In this document: positions 26,101 to 34,645 of the stretch, piece by piece
Layout of the letters: each line of letters starts with the position of its first letter
Numbering within the stretch: position 1 is the first letter of the stretch
Assembly: GCF_004348455.1 (NCBI RefSeq)
Contig: NZ_SMKA01000062.1
Coordinates: 1 to 34,645, forward strand
Source of the DNA: Kribbella albertanoniae
GTDB taxonomy: Bacteria > Actinomycetota > Actinomycetes > Propionibacteriales > Kribbellaceae
Direction of reading: 5' to 3'
Length of the DNA: 34,645 bases
Program-made: the position numbers and the translations under genes
The notes under the pieces: model-generated
What the model was told of the DNA's origin: nothing
The model's database searches: none
What the model saw: only the letters and a program-made list of their open reading frames with translations

Positions 26101-27068
26101 CTGCCCAGGAACGGCCCGGTCTCGAACTGCACCAGACTCCGGTAGGTCACCGCCTCTCCCCAAGCCCTGCCGACCTTGGCGCCGTCCTGACGATCTTCGA
26201 CCCAGTACGACGTGCCGTCGGACTCCTTCATGACATGGGTCCAGAGGTAGTTGTTCACCGACCAGGACGGATCGATCGTCACCGGATATCGCGTCGCCGC
26301 CGAACTGAGCATCGCCTGGTCGGGCTCGATCACCAACTCGTTCGCCGACTGGGTCGTCGGGATGCTCGCAGACCGCGCCATCGGCTCGGCCTCCGGCGAC
26401 TTCGGCGCGGCGGCCGTCTCCCACATCACCGCCTTCGCCGCGGTGAACAGCGTCTTCCCCGCTGAGTCGGTGGCAACGGTCATCCCATCCGGCTTCGTCA
26501 CCACCTTCAGGCCGGTGCCGCTGACCGGGAACCGTAGCTTCTTCAGTGCCGGGTTCTTCGCGGCCTCGCGATCCTTCACCACCAGCAGGTGCTGGAACCC
26601 GGCCGCCTCGACCCGCACCTTCAGGTCGACCCCGGGCAGCACCTCCGGATAGGTCGCCGTGTCACCGGCAAGAACCGGTCGCGGCAACCGGCCCTTCCAA
26701 CCCATCCGTACCTGCTTGTCCTCCTTGCCCAACGCAACCAGTTGGCCGTCGCCGCCACCGGACAACCGCAGCTCGGTGACGATCGCACCGGGCCGCACCG
26801 AGCCGTCCGGGTGCACCTTCAGCGAGGTGTCGATCGGCACCCAGTCCGAGCCTTTCCGAGCCCTGACCGGCGACGCGAACTGCTCCAGCGTGTGCAGCCC
26901 CGACGGCTCCTGGAAGACCTGCCGCGTCTCGGAGCGCAGATGCGTCAGCTCGACCCGTTGCGCCTGCGCCGGGGCGGGCGCGGCGGACACCGCCGCACCC
27001 GGACCGGCAACCACAGCCGTCGATACCACCAGCAACCCGGCCGTCAGGCCGGCCAGCAACCGGCTCAT
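23124..27068 (-). CDS. large secreted DNRLRE / FG-GAP / tandem ricin-lectin protein
   Basis: 1314 residues. A signal peptide ends near SAA (about 30). An N-terminal region, typical of secreted RHS-partner proteins, contains VRARKGSDWVPIDTSL. A DNRLRE-like beta domain follows (about 270-430), then Ig/Fn3-like segments. About six calcium-binding FG-GAP/VCBS motifs come next (DVNGDGRAD, DFDGDGRTD, DVNADGKDD, DVDGDDKAD, DVDGDGKDD, DITGDGKDD). The last roughly 300 residues hold six ricin-type repeats (CLDV...NQRF, SQQW, CQRW, CQRY), enough for two beta-trefoils. Its ATG overlaps the stop of the RHS gene (ATGA), so the two are translated together. It is likely a cell-surface carbohydrate-binding partner of the RHS protein; no hydrolase motif is seen. 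Confidence 0.85.
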   Translation of the reverse strand: MSRLLAGLTAGLLVVSTAVVAGPGAAVSAAPAPAQAQRVELTHLRSETRQVFQEPSGLHTLEQFASPVRARKGSDWVPIDTSLKVHPDGSVRPGAIVTELRLSGGGDGQLVALGKEDKQVRMGWKGRLPRPVLAGDTATYPEVLPGVDLKVRVEAAGFQHLLVVKDREAAKNPALKKLRFPVSGTGLKVVTKPDGMTVATDSAGKTLFTAAKAVMWETAAAPKSPEAEPMARSASIPTTQSANELVIEPDQAMLSSAATRYPVTIDPSWSVNNYLWTHVMKESDGTSYWVEDRQDGAKVGRAWGEAVTYRSLVQFETGPFLGSRVIGSRFEMSLHHSPTGSPTPAQLWRTRTIDRSQPVTWANMASHWYQHLATAHGNSWGSQPDMLMGWTDPRLTSHLQTVADNRSPTVTFGIKAETESAAAQDQWKKFHGGSAKLVVSYNNAPYAPERVNFSRPRPCGTAAAPTVVSWPLSGYSFSAKATDKDGDNVVTRLSIHRASDNGLEYEVDSANTTSGSAFAWPAIPREEFADGQTYYFVAKSNDNVDNDGIDFGAPTTPCYFTVDAKKPGPAELTSTDFPDGEANLSTRTVGTVTLKPATGDTDVAEYLYGFKPERIVSRIKAGPDGTVKLPVSVWQTASGTVPARMLYVKAVDAANNVSDDPTVWQLSANKVTQLPAKRRGDVNGDGRADLSMVLDQGEGRTAIWNVVSNPGGGMHTGQMAWDSGTSGGFAMYRTRPVRGDFDGDGRTDAVLVREEAGRRIGLYRGLSDGERYDFASAPFWHSGPNGWPLSTARIVAGDVNADGKDDIVAQLNVSGTSWRTLTFLGPTLTNPVEWLSTPGPWSASAPLLADVDGDDKADLVDMQNLGSCRTVTRYFKSSGTAFNASPVTLLDSNSYCWERSKPQVGDVDGDGKDDIVALYENSSTDTALKVFRSTGTALVLTEWWRDTTSFDPARTAVTTGDITGDGKDDVGLFYSLDGGGREVFTLASTGTSFGTATSGWKEPRVGASTGPSFDIEERTYELINRNSSRCLDVWLASQTDAEKLVQHSCSGALNQRFRIKQIAGTDQYEMHTVHYQGLIGDGRPRCLDVDDRLLEDETMILQWPCVGTSNQQMRIEYLEGSSYDTVVRLRFAHSDKCASPSLGSTTENATIVQRTCTSEASQQWILRAGFNPTQPDGKYRVRAVHGGHALDVVDCRPDGDVRMWVWVAGSPCQRWEFRPIGDDVYKIVEPSTGEALDVIGCTGALNQQVGTVPESETGCQRWRVEPAVAGSWSITQEATGNSLDVAGCSPDKDARLITWRYWNGPCQRYLLDQP

Positions 27069-30000
27069 CCCGGCACCGTCGACCACTTGCAGGCTTCCTG
27101 CGCGCCAGGGGTGCTGCAGAGGTCGTTGTATTCCTTCCGCGTAATGTCGGGCTGGGTCTTGGGCCTGGTCCACATGTCGTGGAAGAGACCACCGAGCCAG
27201 CCGCCGACCTTGGTGCCGGCGTAGCCGCCGGCAGCACCGAGGATGGTGACGCAGGCCCACGCCATCGGCCCACACGCCAGCCCCGCAGCGCCCAGAGCTC
27301 GCCCGGCGAAGCCGCCGAGTGTCCCGCCGAGCGCCCGGCCACCGGATTTGCCCAGATCCTCGGCGTTCTCCCGGCCTTCGGCGTCCTCCTTGTCCGCGGC
27401 CGTCTGGTTCTGTCCTTCGTTCTTCGCCGCTGCGAGCTGGGCCGCTCTGGCCCGGTCACCGATCCCCTTGGCCACCTTGGCCAGCGCGTCGACGGATCTG
27501 TCCTGGTTGTTCAGGCCGGCCTCGACACTGTTCGCCAGATTGAGGGCGTTCTTCATCTCGGCGGCGTCGGTGCCGGAGAGTTTGATGAACCGTTTGGTGA
27601 CGATCCGGATGACTTCCTTGGTGTGGTACCTGATCGTCTTGACGACCTGTTTCCAGATCGTCACCTGGCGGGCCACCTCGGCGGTGCTCTTCACGGCCAG
27701 GCTGTGCAGGCCGAAGATCGACGCCAGCCGGGAGATGAAGGTCCAGATCACGATCTTCACGTAGACCGTGATGACCTCCTTCTGCAGCTCGACGATCCGT
27801 TTCACGTGCTGGCGGACGATCGTCTTCAGTTCCGTGACGGTCTCCACCCGGTACCGCTTGCCGTCGGCATCCACGAAGCTCACCGGGCTGTTGTTCGCGT
27901 ACGCGTAGGCGTTGAGCTGTTGTGGATCCTCGGGATCGACCACCGGATCGACGGAGATGAACCGGCCGGACGTCGGGTCGTACTCGCGGGCCCCGAGATG
28001 AACCAACCCGGTCGAGTCGTCCCGGGTCCCGCCGACGAAGTCCTTCTGGCCGGGCCAGCTGGTGGGTACCGCGCCCCGGGCTTCGCCGTACGGCGTGATC
28101 CGCTTCCGCTGGTACGCCTGGGTCTCGGCGTCCACCATCAGCGTCGCCGAACCATGGTGATCCGAACCCAGCCAGGTCAGCTTGGTTCCGACCCGGACCC
28201 CGATCGTCTGCTTCCCGAACGTGTAGTGCCGGGTCCCCAGCTGGGAACCGTCGGGCATCAGCAGGAGCTCGGTCGACCCCAGGTACAGCGTGGTACCGGT
28301 CGAGTCCTTGCGAAGCAACCGGTTCCCGTCGGCGTCGTAGATGTACTCGGTCTTCTTGTCACCCTTGGTGACCTTGGCGAGCTTGCCCTCGGCATCGAAG
28401 TCGAAGGACTCCCCCACCCCGGCCAGCGTCCGGCTGGTCTGGTTCCCCATCGCGTCATAGCCGTACTCGTTGACCTTGGTACCACTCGGTCCACTGGTCG
28501 TGATCTTCTGGACCGCGTGCGGCCGGGGCTGGCCTGTTGCCGGGTAGTCATAGGTGCTCGTCGTCACCCCGGCGGTCGCGGTCCGCTTCTCGGTCTTGCG
28601 GTTGCCGATGGCATCGAACGTCCATTGGTGCCAGTACGGCGCCGGGCCGCCGAGCTGACTCGCACTCGTCTGCTGCACCGCGCAGCTCCCACTCGACGGA
28701 GTCCACGCCTGAGTCAACCGGCGCGACTCGTCGTAGTCGAAGCATTGGGTGTCGGCCGGGTCCGTGCTGCCGCTCGCCGGGGCGTCGATGATCTTGGTGA
28801 CGTTGCCCGCGTGGTCGTAGGTGTAGGACTGGTCCAGGACCCGCTGCGGACCGGTTGTCTCGCGCTGACTGATGGCCCGGGTGATCCGTCGCGTGGCCTC
28901 GTCGTAGACGTAGGAGTGCCGTAGCCACTTCCCGCCCGTGGGTTGCAGCTCGACCATCGTCAGATCGCCGAACGAGTTGAACTCCGCATCGGTGACATAG
29001 CTGCCCAGCTCACTCGACAACGTCTTCGGCACCTCGTTGGCGTCGTAACCGGTGGTCAGCGTTTCGGCCGGCAGACCGCCCACCCCGGGCATCGTGAGGC
29101 TCTTGGGCTGACCGGTCTGGGTGTAGGTCGCGCTGATCTCGTAGGTCTTGGCCAGCGCACCCTCACTCGCGGGGATCGTGACCTTGGTACCGAGCGGCTG
29201 CCCGCCCACGTCGTACCCGGTCACCTCGGTCTTGTACGCGTTGCCGTTGACCCACCGGGTCGCCGTGCTCGGCGAACCGGCCGCGAGGTTGTCGTAGGTG
29301 CGCTCGATCCGGAGTGGCCCGGTCTCGCTGCCTTCGCGGACCTCCAGCTGGCGGCCGATCTCGTCGTACGTGAAGAACAGCTTGGTACCGCGGCCGTCGG
29401 TGCTCGACGTCACCTGGTCCAGCTCGTTGTAGGTGAACAGGCTGGTCCCGCGATCCGGCTCCTCGACCTTGGTCCGCCGGCCCATCAGGTCGTAGCTGTA
29501 GCGCCACTGGTTCCCAGCCGGGTCCGTGACCGAGGCCAGCTGACCCGACTTGGTGTAGGTGTAGCTGGTCTTGGCGTAGTTCGTGCTCGGGTCCGGAGTG
29601 TTGTAGGTCCGCAACTCGACCGGCCGCCCTTGTGCGTCGGAGATCTTCGTGGTCGCCTGCTCACCGGTCGGCGGGTTCACGGTCTGCCGGTCCGGCTCAT
29701 GGGTGTGGGTGGTGAACCACTTCTCCTGGTTGAGGGACCAGAACGCTTCCTTCGTCGGCCGGTCGGCCTCGTCGAACTCGGTCGCCTTGCGCGCCGGGAG
29801 CTCCTCCTCGACCGGGTCGTAGGGGACGATCCCGGGCGGCCCGTCGTTGTAGTACGGGCTGTTCTCGATGATCTGCAGACCACGGGAGTCGTACTCGATG
29901 TCGGTGACGACCCGGCCGATCCCATCCGCGGCCGGCTGCTGGACCTGGCGCTTGCGCTGCAGCCCGTCCAGGACTTCGTACCTCGTCTCGACCGACCCGT

Positions 30001-33000
30001 CCGACTGCAGGTGCTTGCTCTGAACCACGTTCGGCGCGTCGACCCCGGCGTGGTAGATGTGCTCGACGTTCGGGGTCGCGGTCTGGGCCCGGCCGGGTAG
30101 CCAGACCTTGCTGATCCGCCCGATCGGATCCCGCTGCGACACCGTCACCCGGCCGGCGACGTCGGTGACTTTGGTCGACTGGCCCCAGGCCGGGTCCAGG
30201 TCCGTGCTCGTGCTGTGTCCGTTCGACAGCGTCGCCGTCGTCTTGGTCACCGGACCGTCCGCCGGGAAGTACTCGAACGTGCTCGTCCGGTCCTTCGCGT
30301 CGGTCTCGGTCTTCTTCCGGCCATGGTCGTCGTACGAGGTCAGCTTCACCGTCTGGTACGTCGGCGCGCCCGCGCTGGTGAACCCGCTCAGCCGCTGGGT
30401 CGCGATCGGTTTGCCGTTCTCCGGGGCAGCGCCGCCCTGGTAGGACTGCTTCTGGTCCGAGACGACGTCGTCCTTGGTCCACGGCTGGTCACACGCCTTG
30501 GCGACCGTCTGGGTCCGGGTCGGCAGCTCCGCGATGCCTTTGGTTGCGTTGCTCGCGTACTCGAACCGGGTACACGTGTCGTCCGCAGTGGTCGCCAGGT
30601 CGTTGGCATTGGACGAGGCGGTGAGAACACCGGTCGAGGTGTACTCGTTGCTCGCCGCCGTCTCCTGGAAGCCGCCACCAGGCTTGGCCGTCCACTGCCG
30701 GACCGCCTTCTGCTCGACCTGGAACGCACTCGTCGTACCCCAGTCGCGGACCCTGGTCGCCGTCGGCGGGGACACCCAGGAGTCGGTGATGGTGCGCTCG
30801 GCGACCGCGCCGTTGACGAGTTTGCTGGTCTCCCGTTCCTGACCGGCCAGGCTGTTCAGGTCGTCGACCTTCGCTCCGGTCGAGTCCTCGATCTGGACGT
30901 CCTTGACGCCGCCGGCCTTCAGCTTGTCACCGTCCATGCCCTGGAAGTACCTGTGCTCGGTGACCGACTGGGTTCCGGACGGGTGCCCCTTGGTCACAAC
31001 CACTCGCTCGTAGCCACGCCACTGCGACCAGGTCTTGCGGCCGATCTCGACCAGCCCGTCCTCGTCGTCGTGCCGCCACGACGGACCCTCCGGGTAGGTC
31101 ACGGTCGTCATCACCGGAACCATCCCGGTGACCCGATCGGACTCGACCACAGACGTCACCACGTACTTGTGGAACCAGTCCTCCCGCTCGTCGACGGCAC
31201 CCGGCGGCGTCCACTTCACCGGGTAACAGCGGCGGTGGTTGTCGTCGACAGGCGGGACGTTGCCCGGCAGGCTGCAGTCCTTCGCGGAGTAGGAGACCGA
31301 GAGCTCGCCGCCGGTGCCGTAGTGGATCGCCTTGATCCGGAACCAGTCCAGCAGCGACTGACCGCTGCCGTCCGCGACCCGATTGTTCAGCTGAACCTTG
31401 TCGAAGTTCACCTCAGGCATCGAGACCGCACCCGTACCCACCTCACCGGCGTGCGTGATCGCCTCCAGCCACAACCGCGGACTGGTGTTGTCACCCGGGT
31501 TCGGGAAGCTGTGCCGGAACGTGTAGCTGTCCACCGTGTCGTACGTCGTACCACGGAGCACCTCGGTCCGGACCTTGGACAGCTTTGTCTTCGTGAAGAA
31601 GCTGGGGCCGAACTTCGTACACCTGGTCGTGCTGGAGCATTCCTGATCCGTCGGGGTGTCCAGGAAGTCCGCCGGTGCACAGTTGATCCCGGCCACACAG
31701 CGCTGGGTCGTGTCGAAGTGGACCCGGGCGACCGGCTTCTCGGAAAAGACCTGACCCGCGGTCTGCCCGTAGTCGATCCGCTTGATGTGACCCGCGCGGT
31801 CGTACGACTTCACAGTGGTCTCGGTGCCGTTGTACGCGTAGTTGTTCTTCTCGGTCTCGTAGAACAACGACATCGTGTTCCCGTGTGGGTCGACCACGTA
31901 GTCGAGATTCCACTTGTACGCCTGATTGCAGAACGAGTTCGCAAAGGCGGCCTGGTGGCACTGCTCACCGGCGTGGTTGCCGGCCACCGGGACGACCCAG
32001 GTCGAGTTCGTGTCGACGGCATTCGGGCTGGGGATCTTGTTCAGGCCGAAGTAGTACTGCGTACCGTCCTTGCCCGTAATCCGCCAGTGCTCGCCGGTGG
32101 TCGTGGCACTGTCGCCCTGGTCACCATTGACTGCACCCTGCAGCCGCTCGACCTTCGTGCCGTCATCACCTTTCGGGCGCCACTGTCCGGTCTGGTCGTC
32201 GCGGACCAGCTCGCCACCCTTGCCGTTCAGGCTGAATGTCGCGTTGTCGGTGGCGAAACAGAGGTCGCCGACCGGGCGCGTGCCGTTGTTTCCGGTCTTC
32301 TCCGACTTCGACCCACACGACGCGTACCGCCGCTCGATCGAACCACCCGGAGCCAGGTCGAATCCTTCCCCGGCCCACGAGGTCTGGTTGTTGGTCGACG
32401 AGGTCCGGCCGTCGACGCCGCCGGACGAGTAGCCCAGGCTGATCTGAGGAGTAGGCCCGCCGGTACCAGGAGGTGTGCGCATCGGGTACTGCCAGTTGAA
32501 GTCACCTGACGACCCGCCGACCGACCAGGACGCGCTGGGCGCCAACGCCGTCGCGCCGAAGTCGCCCGCGGGCCCGCTGGCGGCCGCCTGCATCGCGAAG
32601 ACGCCGGTCGCCGGCACATCCGCGCTGAGCTTGCCGGATCCGGTGTTGCGGGTCGGGATCGGCTTCCCGGTCGGCAGGTCCACCAACTGCAGCCGGGTCG
32701 CCCAGTCGCCGCCGTACGCGTGGCGGAACGCCTCGTAGTTCAGCTCCAGCGAGACCTTGCCTGCGGCCTTGCTCTTGTCGGTGTTCGTCAGCTTCACCAC
32801 CACTGACGAACCCTGCCGCCCGAGCAGATCCACCTTGACGCTGCTGGGTGAATTGCCGTCGGCCTTTGCCGGTCCCACCGAGACCGGCAAAACTCCGGCG
32901 GCGCTCTTCGGCATCACCCCGGACAGCCTCGCGGCCCAGGTGGGCTCCGGTACGGCGACCTCCGCCGTGCCTGCTGCCGGCCAGGTGACGGTCGGTGTCT

Positions 33001-33199
33001 TCACGACGTCCACGTTCAGATCCGGCTTGCGCGGTATCGGCTTGTAGTCCTTGCCGGACACGGATTTCACCTTGGCTGCCTTGACCAGCGGCTCCTGCTT
33101 CACCGGAGGAGATACCGCGCCCGCCGGGACAATCGTCCCGGCCACAAGCGTCAGCCCCACCAGACATGCCACCCCACCACGCACGACACGCTCCGACAT
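27065..33199 (-). CDS. secreted RHS/YD-repeat polymorphic toxin-like protein
   Basis: 2044 residues, ATG 33199 behind gggagg. A signal peptide ends near AGA (about 30). The N-terminal 350 residues are a beta-rich WapA-like region (SLGYSSGGVDGR, GFDLAPGGSIERRYASC). Many YD repeats fill the middle (YDDHGRKK, YDLMGRRT, YDAMGNQT, YDADGNRL). The RHS core ends LGAREYDPTSGRF, SVDP, NAYAYANNSP and DADGK. The last about 265 residues (27065-27860) form an unrecognised tip. It has a basic/aliphatic helical part (VRQHVKRIVELQKEV, VTIWKQVVKTI), a charged linker, and a glycine-zipper membrane-like stretch (GGTLGGFAGRALGAAG). A short Cys-containing tail follows. No nuclease or deaminase motif is visible and no small immunity gene follows. 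Toxin activity is inference. Confidence 0.9.
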   Translation of the reverse strand: MSERVVRGGVACLVGLTLVAGTIVPAGAVSPPVKQEPLVKAAKVKSVSGKDYKPIPRKPDLNVDVVKTPTVTWPAAGTAEVAVPEPTWAARLSGVMPKSAAGVLPVSVGPAKADGNSPSSVKVDLLGRQGSSVVVKLTNTDKSKAAGKVSLELNYEAFRHAYGGDWATRLQLVDLPTGKPIPTRNTGSGKLSADVPATGVFAMQAAASGPAGDFGATALAPSASWSVGGSSGDFNWQYPMRTPPGTGGPTPQISLGYSSGGVDGRTSSTNNQTSWAGEGFDLAPGGSIERRYASCGSKSEKTGNNGTRPVGDLCFATDNATFSLNGKGGELVRDDQTGQWRPKGDDGTKVERLQGAVNGDQGDSATTTGEHWRITGKDGTQYYFGLNKIPSPNAVDTNSTWVVPVAGNHAGEQCHQAAFANSFCNQAYKWNLDYVVDPHGNTMSLFYETEKNNYAYNGTETTVKSYDRAGHIKRIDYGQTAGQVFSEKPVARVHFDTTQRCVAGINCAPADFLDTPTDQECSSTTRCTKFGPSFFTKTKLSKVRTEVLRGTTYDTVDSYTFRHSFPNPGDNTSPRLWLEAITHAGEVGTGAVSMPEVNFDKVQLNNRVADGSGQSLLDWFRIKAIHYGTGGELSVSYSAKDCSLPGNVPPVDDNHRRCYPVKWTPPGAVDEREDWFHKYVVTSVVESDRVTGMVPVMTTVTYPEGPSWRHDDEDGLVEIGRKTWSQWRGYERVVVTKGHPSGTQSVTEHRYFQGMDGDKLKAGGVKDVQIEDSTGAKVDDLNSLAGQERETSKLVNGAVAERTITDSWVSPPTATRVRDWGTTSAFQVEQKAVRQWTAKPGGGFQETAASNEYTSTGVLTASSNANDLATTADDTCTRFEYASNATKGIAELPTRTQTVAKACDQPWTKDDVVSDQKQSYQGGAAPENGKPIATQRLSGFTSAGAPTYQTVKLTSYDDHGRKKTETDAKDRTSTFEYFPADGPVTKTTATLSNGHSTSTDLDPAWGQSTKVTDVAGRVTVSQRDPIGRISKVWLPGRAQTATPNVEHIYHAGVDAPNVVQSKHLQSDGSVETRYEVLDGLQRKRQVQQPAADGIGRVVTDIEYDSRGLQIIENSPYYNDGPPGIVPYDPVEEELPARKATEFDEADRPTKEAFWSLNQEKWFTTHTHEPDRQTVNPPTGEQATTKISDAQGRPVELRTYNTPDPSTNYAKTSYTYTKSGQLASVTDPAGNQWRYSYDLMGRRTKVEEPDRGTSLFTYNELDQVTSSTDGRGTKLFFTYDEIGRQLEVREGSETGPLRIERTYDNLAAGSPSTATRWVNGNAYKTEVTGYDVGGQPLGTKVTIPASEGALAKTYEISATYTQTGQPKSLTMPGVGGLPAETLTTGYDANEVPKTLSSELGSYVTDAEFNSFGDLTMVELQPTGGKWLRHSYVYDEATRRITRAISQRETTGPQRVLDQSYTYDHAGNVTKIIDAPASGSTDPADTQCFDYDESRRLTQAWTPSSGSCAVQQTSASQLGGPAPYWHQWTFDAIGNRKTEKRTATAGVTTSTYDYPATGQPRPHAVQKITTSGPSGTKVNEYGYDAMGNQTSRTLAGVGESFDFDAEGKLAKVTKGDKKTEYIYDADGNRLLRKDSTGTTLYLGSTELLLMPDGSQLGTRHYTFGKQTIGVRVGTKLTWLGSDHHGSATLMVDAETQAYQRKRITPYGEARGAVPTSWPGQKDFVGGTRDDSTGLVHLGAREYDPTSGRFISVDPVVDPEDPQQLNAYAYANNSPVSFVDADGKRYRVETVTELKTIVRQHVKRIVELQKEVITVYVKIVIWTFISRLASIFGLHSLAVKSTAEVARQVTIWKQVVKTIRYHTKEVIRIVTKRFIKLSGTDAAEMKNALNLANSVEAGLNNQDRSVDALAKVAKGIGDRARAAQLAAAKNEGQNQTAADKEDAEGRENAEDLGKSGGRALGGTLGGFAGRALGAAGLACGPMAWACVTILGAAGGYAGTKVGGWLGGLFHDMWTRPKTQPDITRKEYNDLCSTPGAQEACKWSTVPG

Positions 33200-33256
33200 C
33201 AGTCCTCCCCAGTCCCGGTGCACCTCACCGTCCGGGGAGTCTCGCAAGGGACGCTT

Positions 33257-34486
33257 TCAGTGCGCTTTCATCGCCTTGGACGCCGGGAGATACCAGGTCA
33301 GGCTTAGACAGAGGCTCGCCAGGAAGCAGGCCACGACGACCGGCAGCATCAGTAGTCGGTACCCGGAGCCGGCTGCGATCACGGCAGCCCCGAGGGGCGC
33401 CAGCGCTCTGGCCACGAAGACCGGGGTGGCCAGGTAACCGGAGATCGTGGCGAAGCCGGACACGCCGTACCGGTCGAGCAGGATGACCGGAGTCGCCAAT
33501 GCCGCAAATCCGAAGCCGAACCCGAAGACGGTGACGCAGGCCAAGGCACCGATCGGAAACCGGTCGACTGCTGGAAGTACGGCGATCGCCGCGCCTTGCA
33601 GCAGGAAGATGCCCGGCGCGACTGAGGTCAGGGGCAACCACCGTTGCAGAACCGCTATCACGATCCGGCCGGCTACGGAGAAGATGCCGAGGAGACCTGC
33701 CAACCCAGCGGCCACCGTGGGTGAGTGACCGGAGGCGACCAGATAGAAGACCAGATGCACTGTCACCACGGCGATCGCCGCGTTGTGCAGCACGAAACCA
33801 ATGGTCAGCAACCAAAACCCTGCATCCCGCAGTGCTCGAGCCACCACGGCCTGGTCGTGGGCGTTGCCGGTTGCCGTGCTTCTGGAAGCACGAGCCGTGC
33901 CGCGGAGAGCGATCAGGTGCAGGGGCACGGTGACGACGTTGTGGAGCAGGGCCAGGACCAGCAGTGCGTCGCGCCAGCCGACCCTGTCCACGAGTTGCCC
34001 GGCGAGGGGGATGAAGATGGTGCTGCCCAAACCGGCAACCAGGGTCACCGCCAACAATGCGCGAGACCTCCGGGCCGGTTCGAGCACATTGACCAGAACC
34101 GCAGAAGCCGCCGCATAGAGGACCATTGACGACGCGACTCCGATTCCAGCGAAAGCGACGTACAACTGGACCGCGGACTGGACCTGGGACCAGGCGATCA
34201 CCGAGCAACTGCCGAGCAACGAGCCGGCAGTCATCAGGCCATGGCCACCCCGTACGTCGAGCCAGCGCCCGATCGGTACCGACAAGGCTCCGCTGATCAG
34301 CACACTGACGGTCATCGCTCCAGCGGCGGTGACCGGCGAGATCCGCAGATCGTCACTCATTGGTCCTAGAAACACGCCAAAAACGTAGTAGAGGACGCCG
34401 TACCCGACGGTCTGGGTGACCGCCAACGCAGCGACGATTCCTGGCCGGCCGCGGACAGTGCGTGCGCTCACTACGCCGTTGCTCAT
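33257..34486 (-). CDS. MFS transporter
   Basis: 409 residues with about 12 hydrophobic helices and a central hydrophilic loop (about 195-215). The motif-A-like segment GRWLDVRGGHG between helices 2 and 3, and the equivalent position in the second half (AGRIVIAVLQR), fit the Major Facilitator Superfamily; the N-terminal part with GVLYYVFGVFLGPM resembles monocarboxylate/OFA-type porters. Start ATG 34486 has a weak site (ggggcga). It lies 22 bases after the stop of the partial gene at the window edge and 57 bases before the RHS gene, all on one strand, so an operon is possible. Substrate unknown. Confidence 0.85.
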   Translation of the reverse strand: MSNGVVSARTVRGRPGIVAALAVTQTVGYGVLYYVFGVFLGPMSDDLRISPVTAAGAMTVSVLISGALSVPIGRWLDVRGGHGLMTAGSLLGSCSVIAWSQVQSAVQLYVAFAGIGVASSMVLYAAASAVLVNVLEPARRSRALLAVTLVAGLGSTIFIPLAGQLVDRVGWRDALLVLALLHNVVTVPLHLIALRGTARASRSTATGNAHDQAVVARALRDAGFWLLTIGFVLHNAAIAVVTVHLVFYLVASGHSPTVAAGLAGLLGIFSVAGRIVIAVLQRWLPLTSVAPGIFLLQGAAIAVLPAVDRFPIGALACVTVFGFGFGFAALATPVILLDRYGVSGFATISGYLATPVFVARALAPLGAAVIAAGSGYRLLMLPVVVACFLASLCLSLTWYLPASKAMKAH

Positions 34487-34508
34487 GGCACGAATTCGCC
34501 CCGCACGT

Positions 34509-34645
34509 TCACGGAGTGGAGCGGCCGTACGGAACGCACCATTTCGGGTCGAACCCGAAACGACGGCACTGCTCCTCGTAACTACCCGCAGGCTGGGTCG
34601 ACGGCGGCGGCGAGGACGGGCGGGGCAGCGCCGTCGGTTTGGGGC
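34509..34645 (-). CDS. C-terminal end of an unknown protein (cut by window edge)
   Basis: 45 codons in frame to a TGA at 34509-34511. The translation is a proline/serine-rich linker (LPRPSSPPPSTQPAG) followed by a compact tail EEQCRRFGFDPKWCVPYG with two cysteines. This pattern suits an extracytoplasmic C-terminus after a Pro-rich spacer. The rest of the gene lies outside the window, so the family cannot be stated. It ends 22 bases before the MFS start on the same strand. Confidence 0.6.
   Translation of the reverse strand, partial: PKPTALPRPSSPPPSTQPAGSYEEQCRRFGFDPKWCVPYGRSTP

Noticed and set aside
24924..26465. Long plus-strand open frame opposite the lectin gene
   Set aside because: Arg/Val/Gly/Pro-rich antisense shadow; the minus strand carries clear FG-GAP and DNRLRE motifs.

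Overview
The window is very GC-rich with strong G/C bias at third codon positions. It has frequent GTG/TTG starts and many secreted proteins with actinobacterial-style signal peptides. It carries a WapA-like RHS protein, a TPR-type XRE regulator and an nSTAND/WD40 NTPase. I read it as a chromosomal accessory region of a filamentous actinomycete. A Kribbella-like (Nocardioidaceae) or Streptomyces-like host fits, but the genus is inference only.

Layout. (1) 0-3.2 kb: a 2H phosphoesterase (RNA ligase/CPDase-like), a small membrane protein with a Cys/His cluster, a decayed serine recombinase, and a minus-strand operon of three small genes. That operon is a 32-aa single-pass membrane peptide followed by two resolvase-fold proteins lacking the catalytic serine. 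(2) 3.4-5.7 kb: divergently, an XRE-HTH/TPR regulator translationally coupled (ATGA) to an APH-family phosphotransferase. (3) 5.8-8.7 kb: three paralogous small secreted four-cysteine proteins, with a secreted trypsin-like protease among them and an IS110-type transposase scrap. (4) 8.8-13.6 kb: an ABC exporter, a doubly frameshifted and truncated NRPS adenylation domain, and a cytochrome P450. Together these look like a decaying natural-product locus. (5) 13.8-17 kb: a small helical protein, a hairpin/repeat element sharing a 31-bp sequence with position 92, an SRA-like plus PD-(D/E)XK nuclease (candidate modification-dependent restriction enzyme), and a divergent conserved hypothetical. (6) 17-21.3 kb: a large HTH-nSTAND-TM-WD40 protein with about 14 WD blades, divergent from a small secreted four-Cys protein. 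(7) 21.7-23.1 kb: a small secreted protein that looks truncated, then about 1.1 kb of degenerate sequence. (8) 23.1-34.6 kb, all minus strand: the C-terminal tail of an unknown gene, an MFS transporter, a 2044-aa secreted RHS/YD-repeat protein with an unrecognised glycine-zipper C-terminus, and, coupled by ATGA, a 1314-aa secreted DNRLRE/FG-GAP/double-ricin protein.

The most interesting points are the three-member secreted family around a protease, the SRA-nuclease, the catalytically dead resolvase pair next to an XRE regulator, and the RHS protein with an orphan C-terminal domain coupled to a lectin-bearing surface protein. All functional statements are from reading the sequence; no database search was possible.
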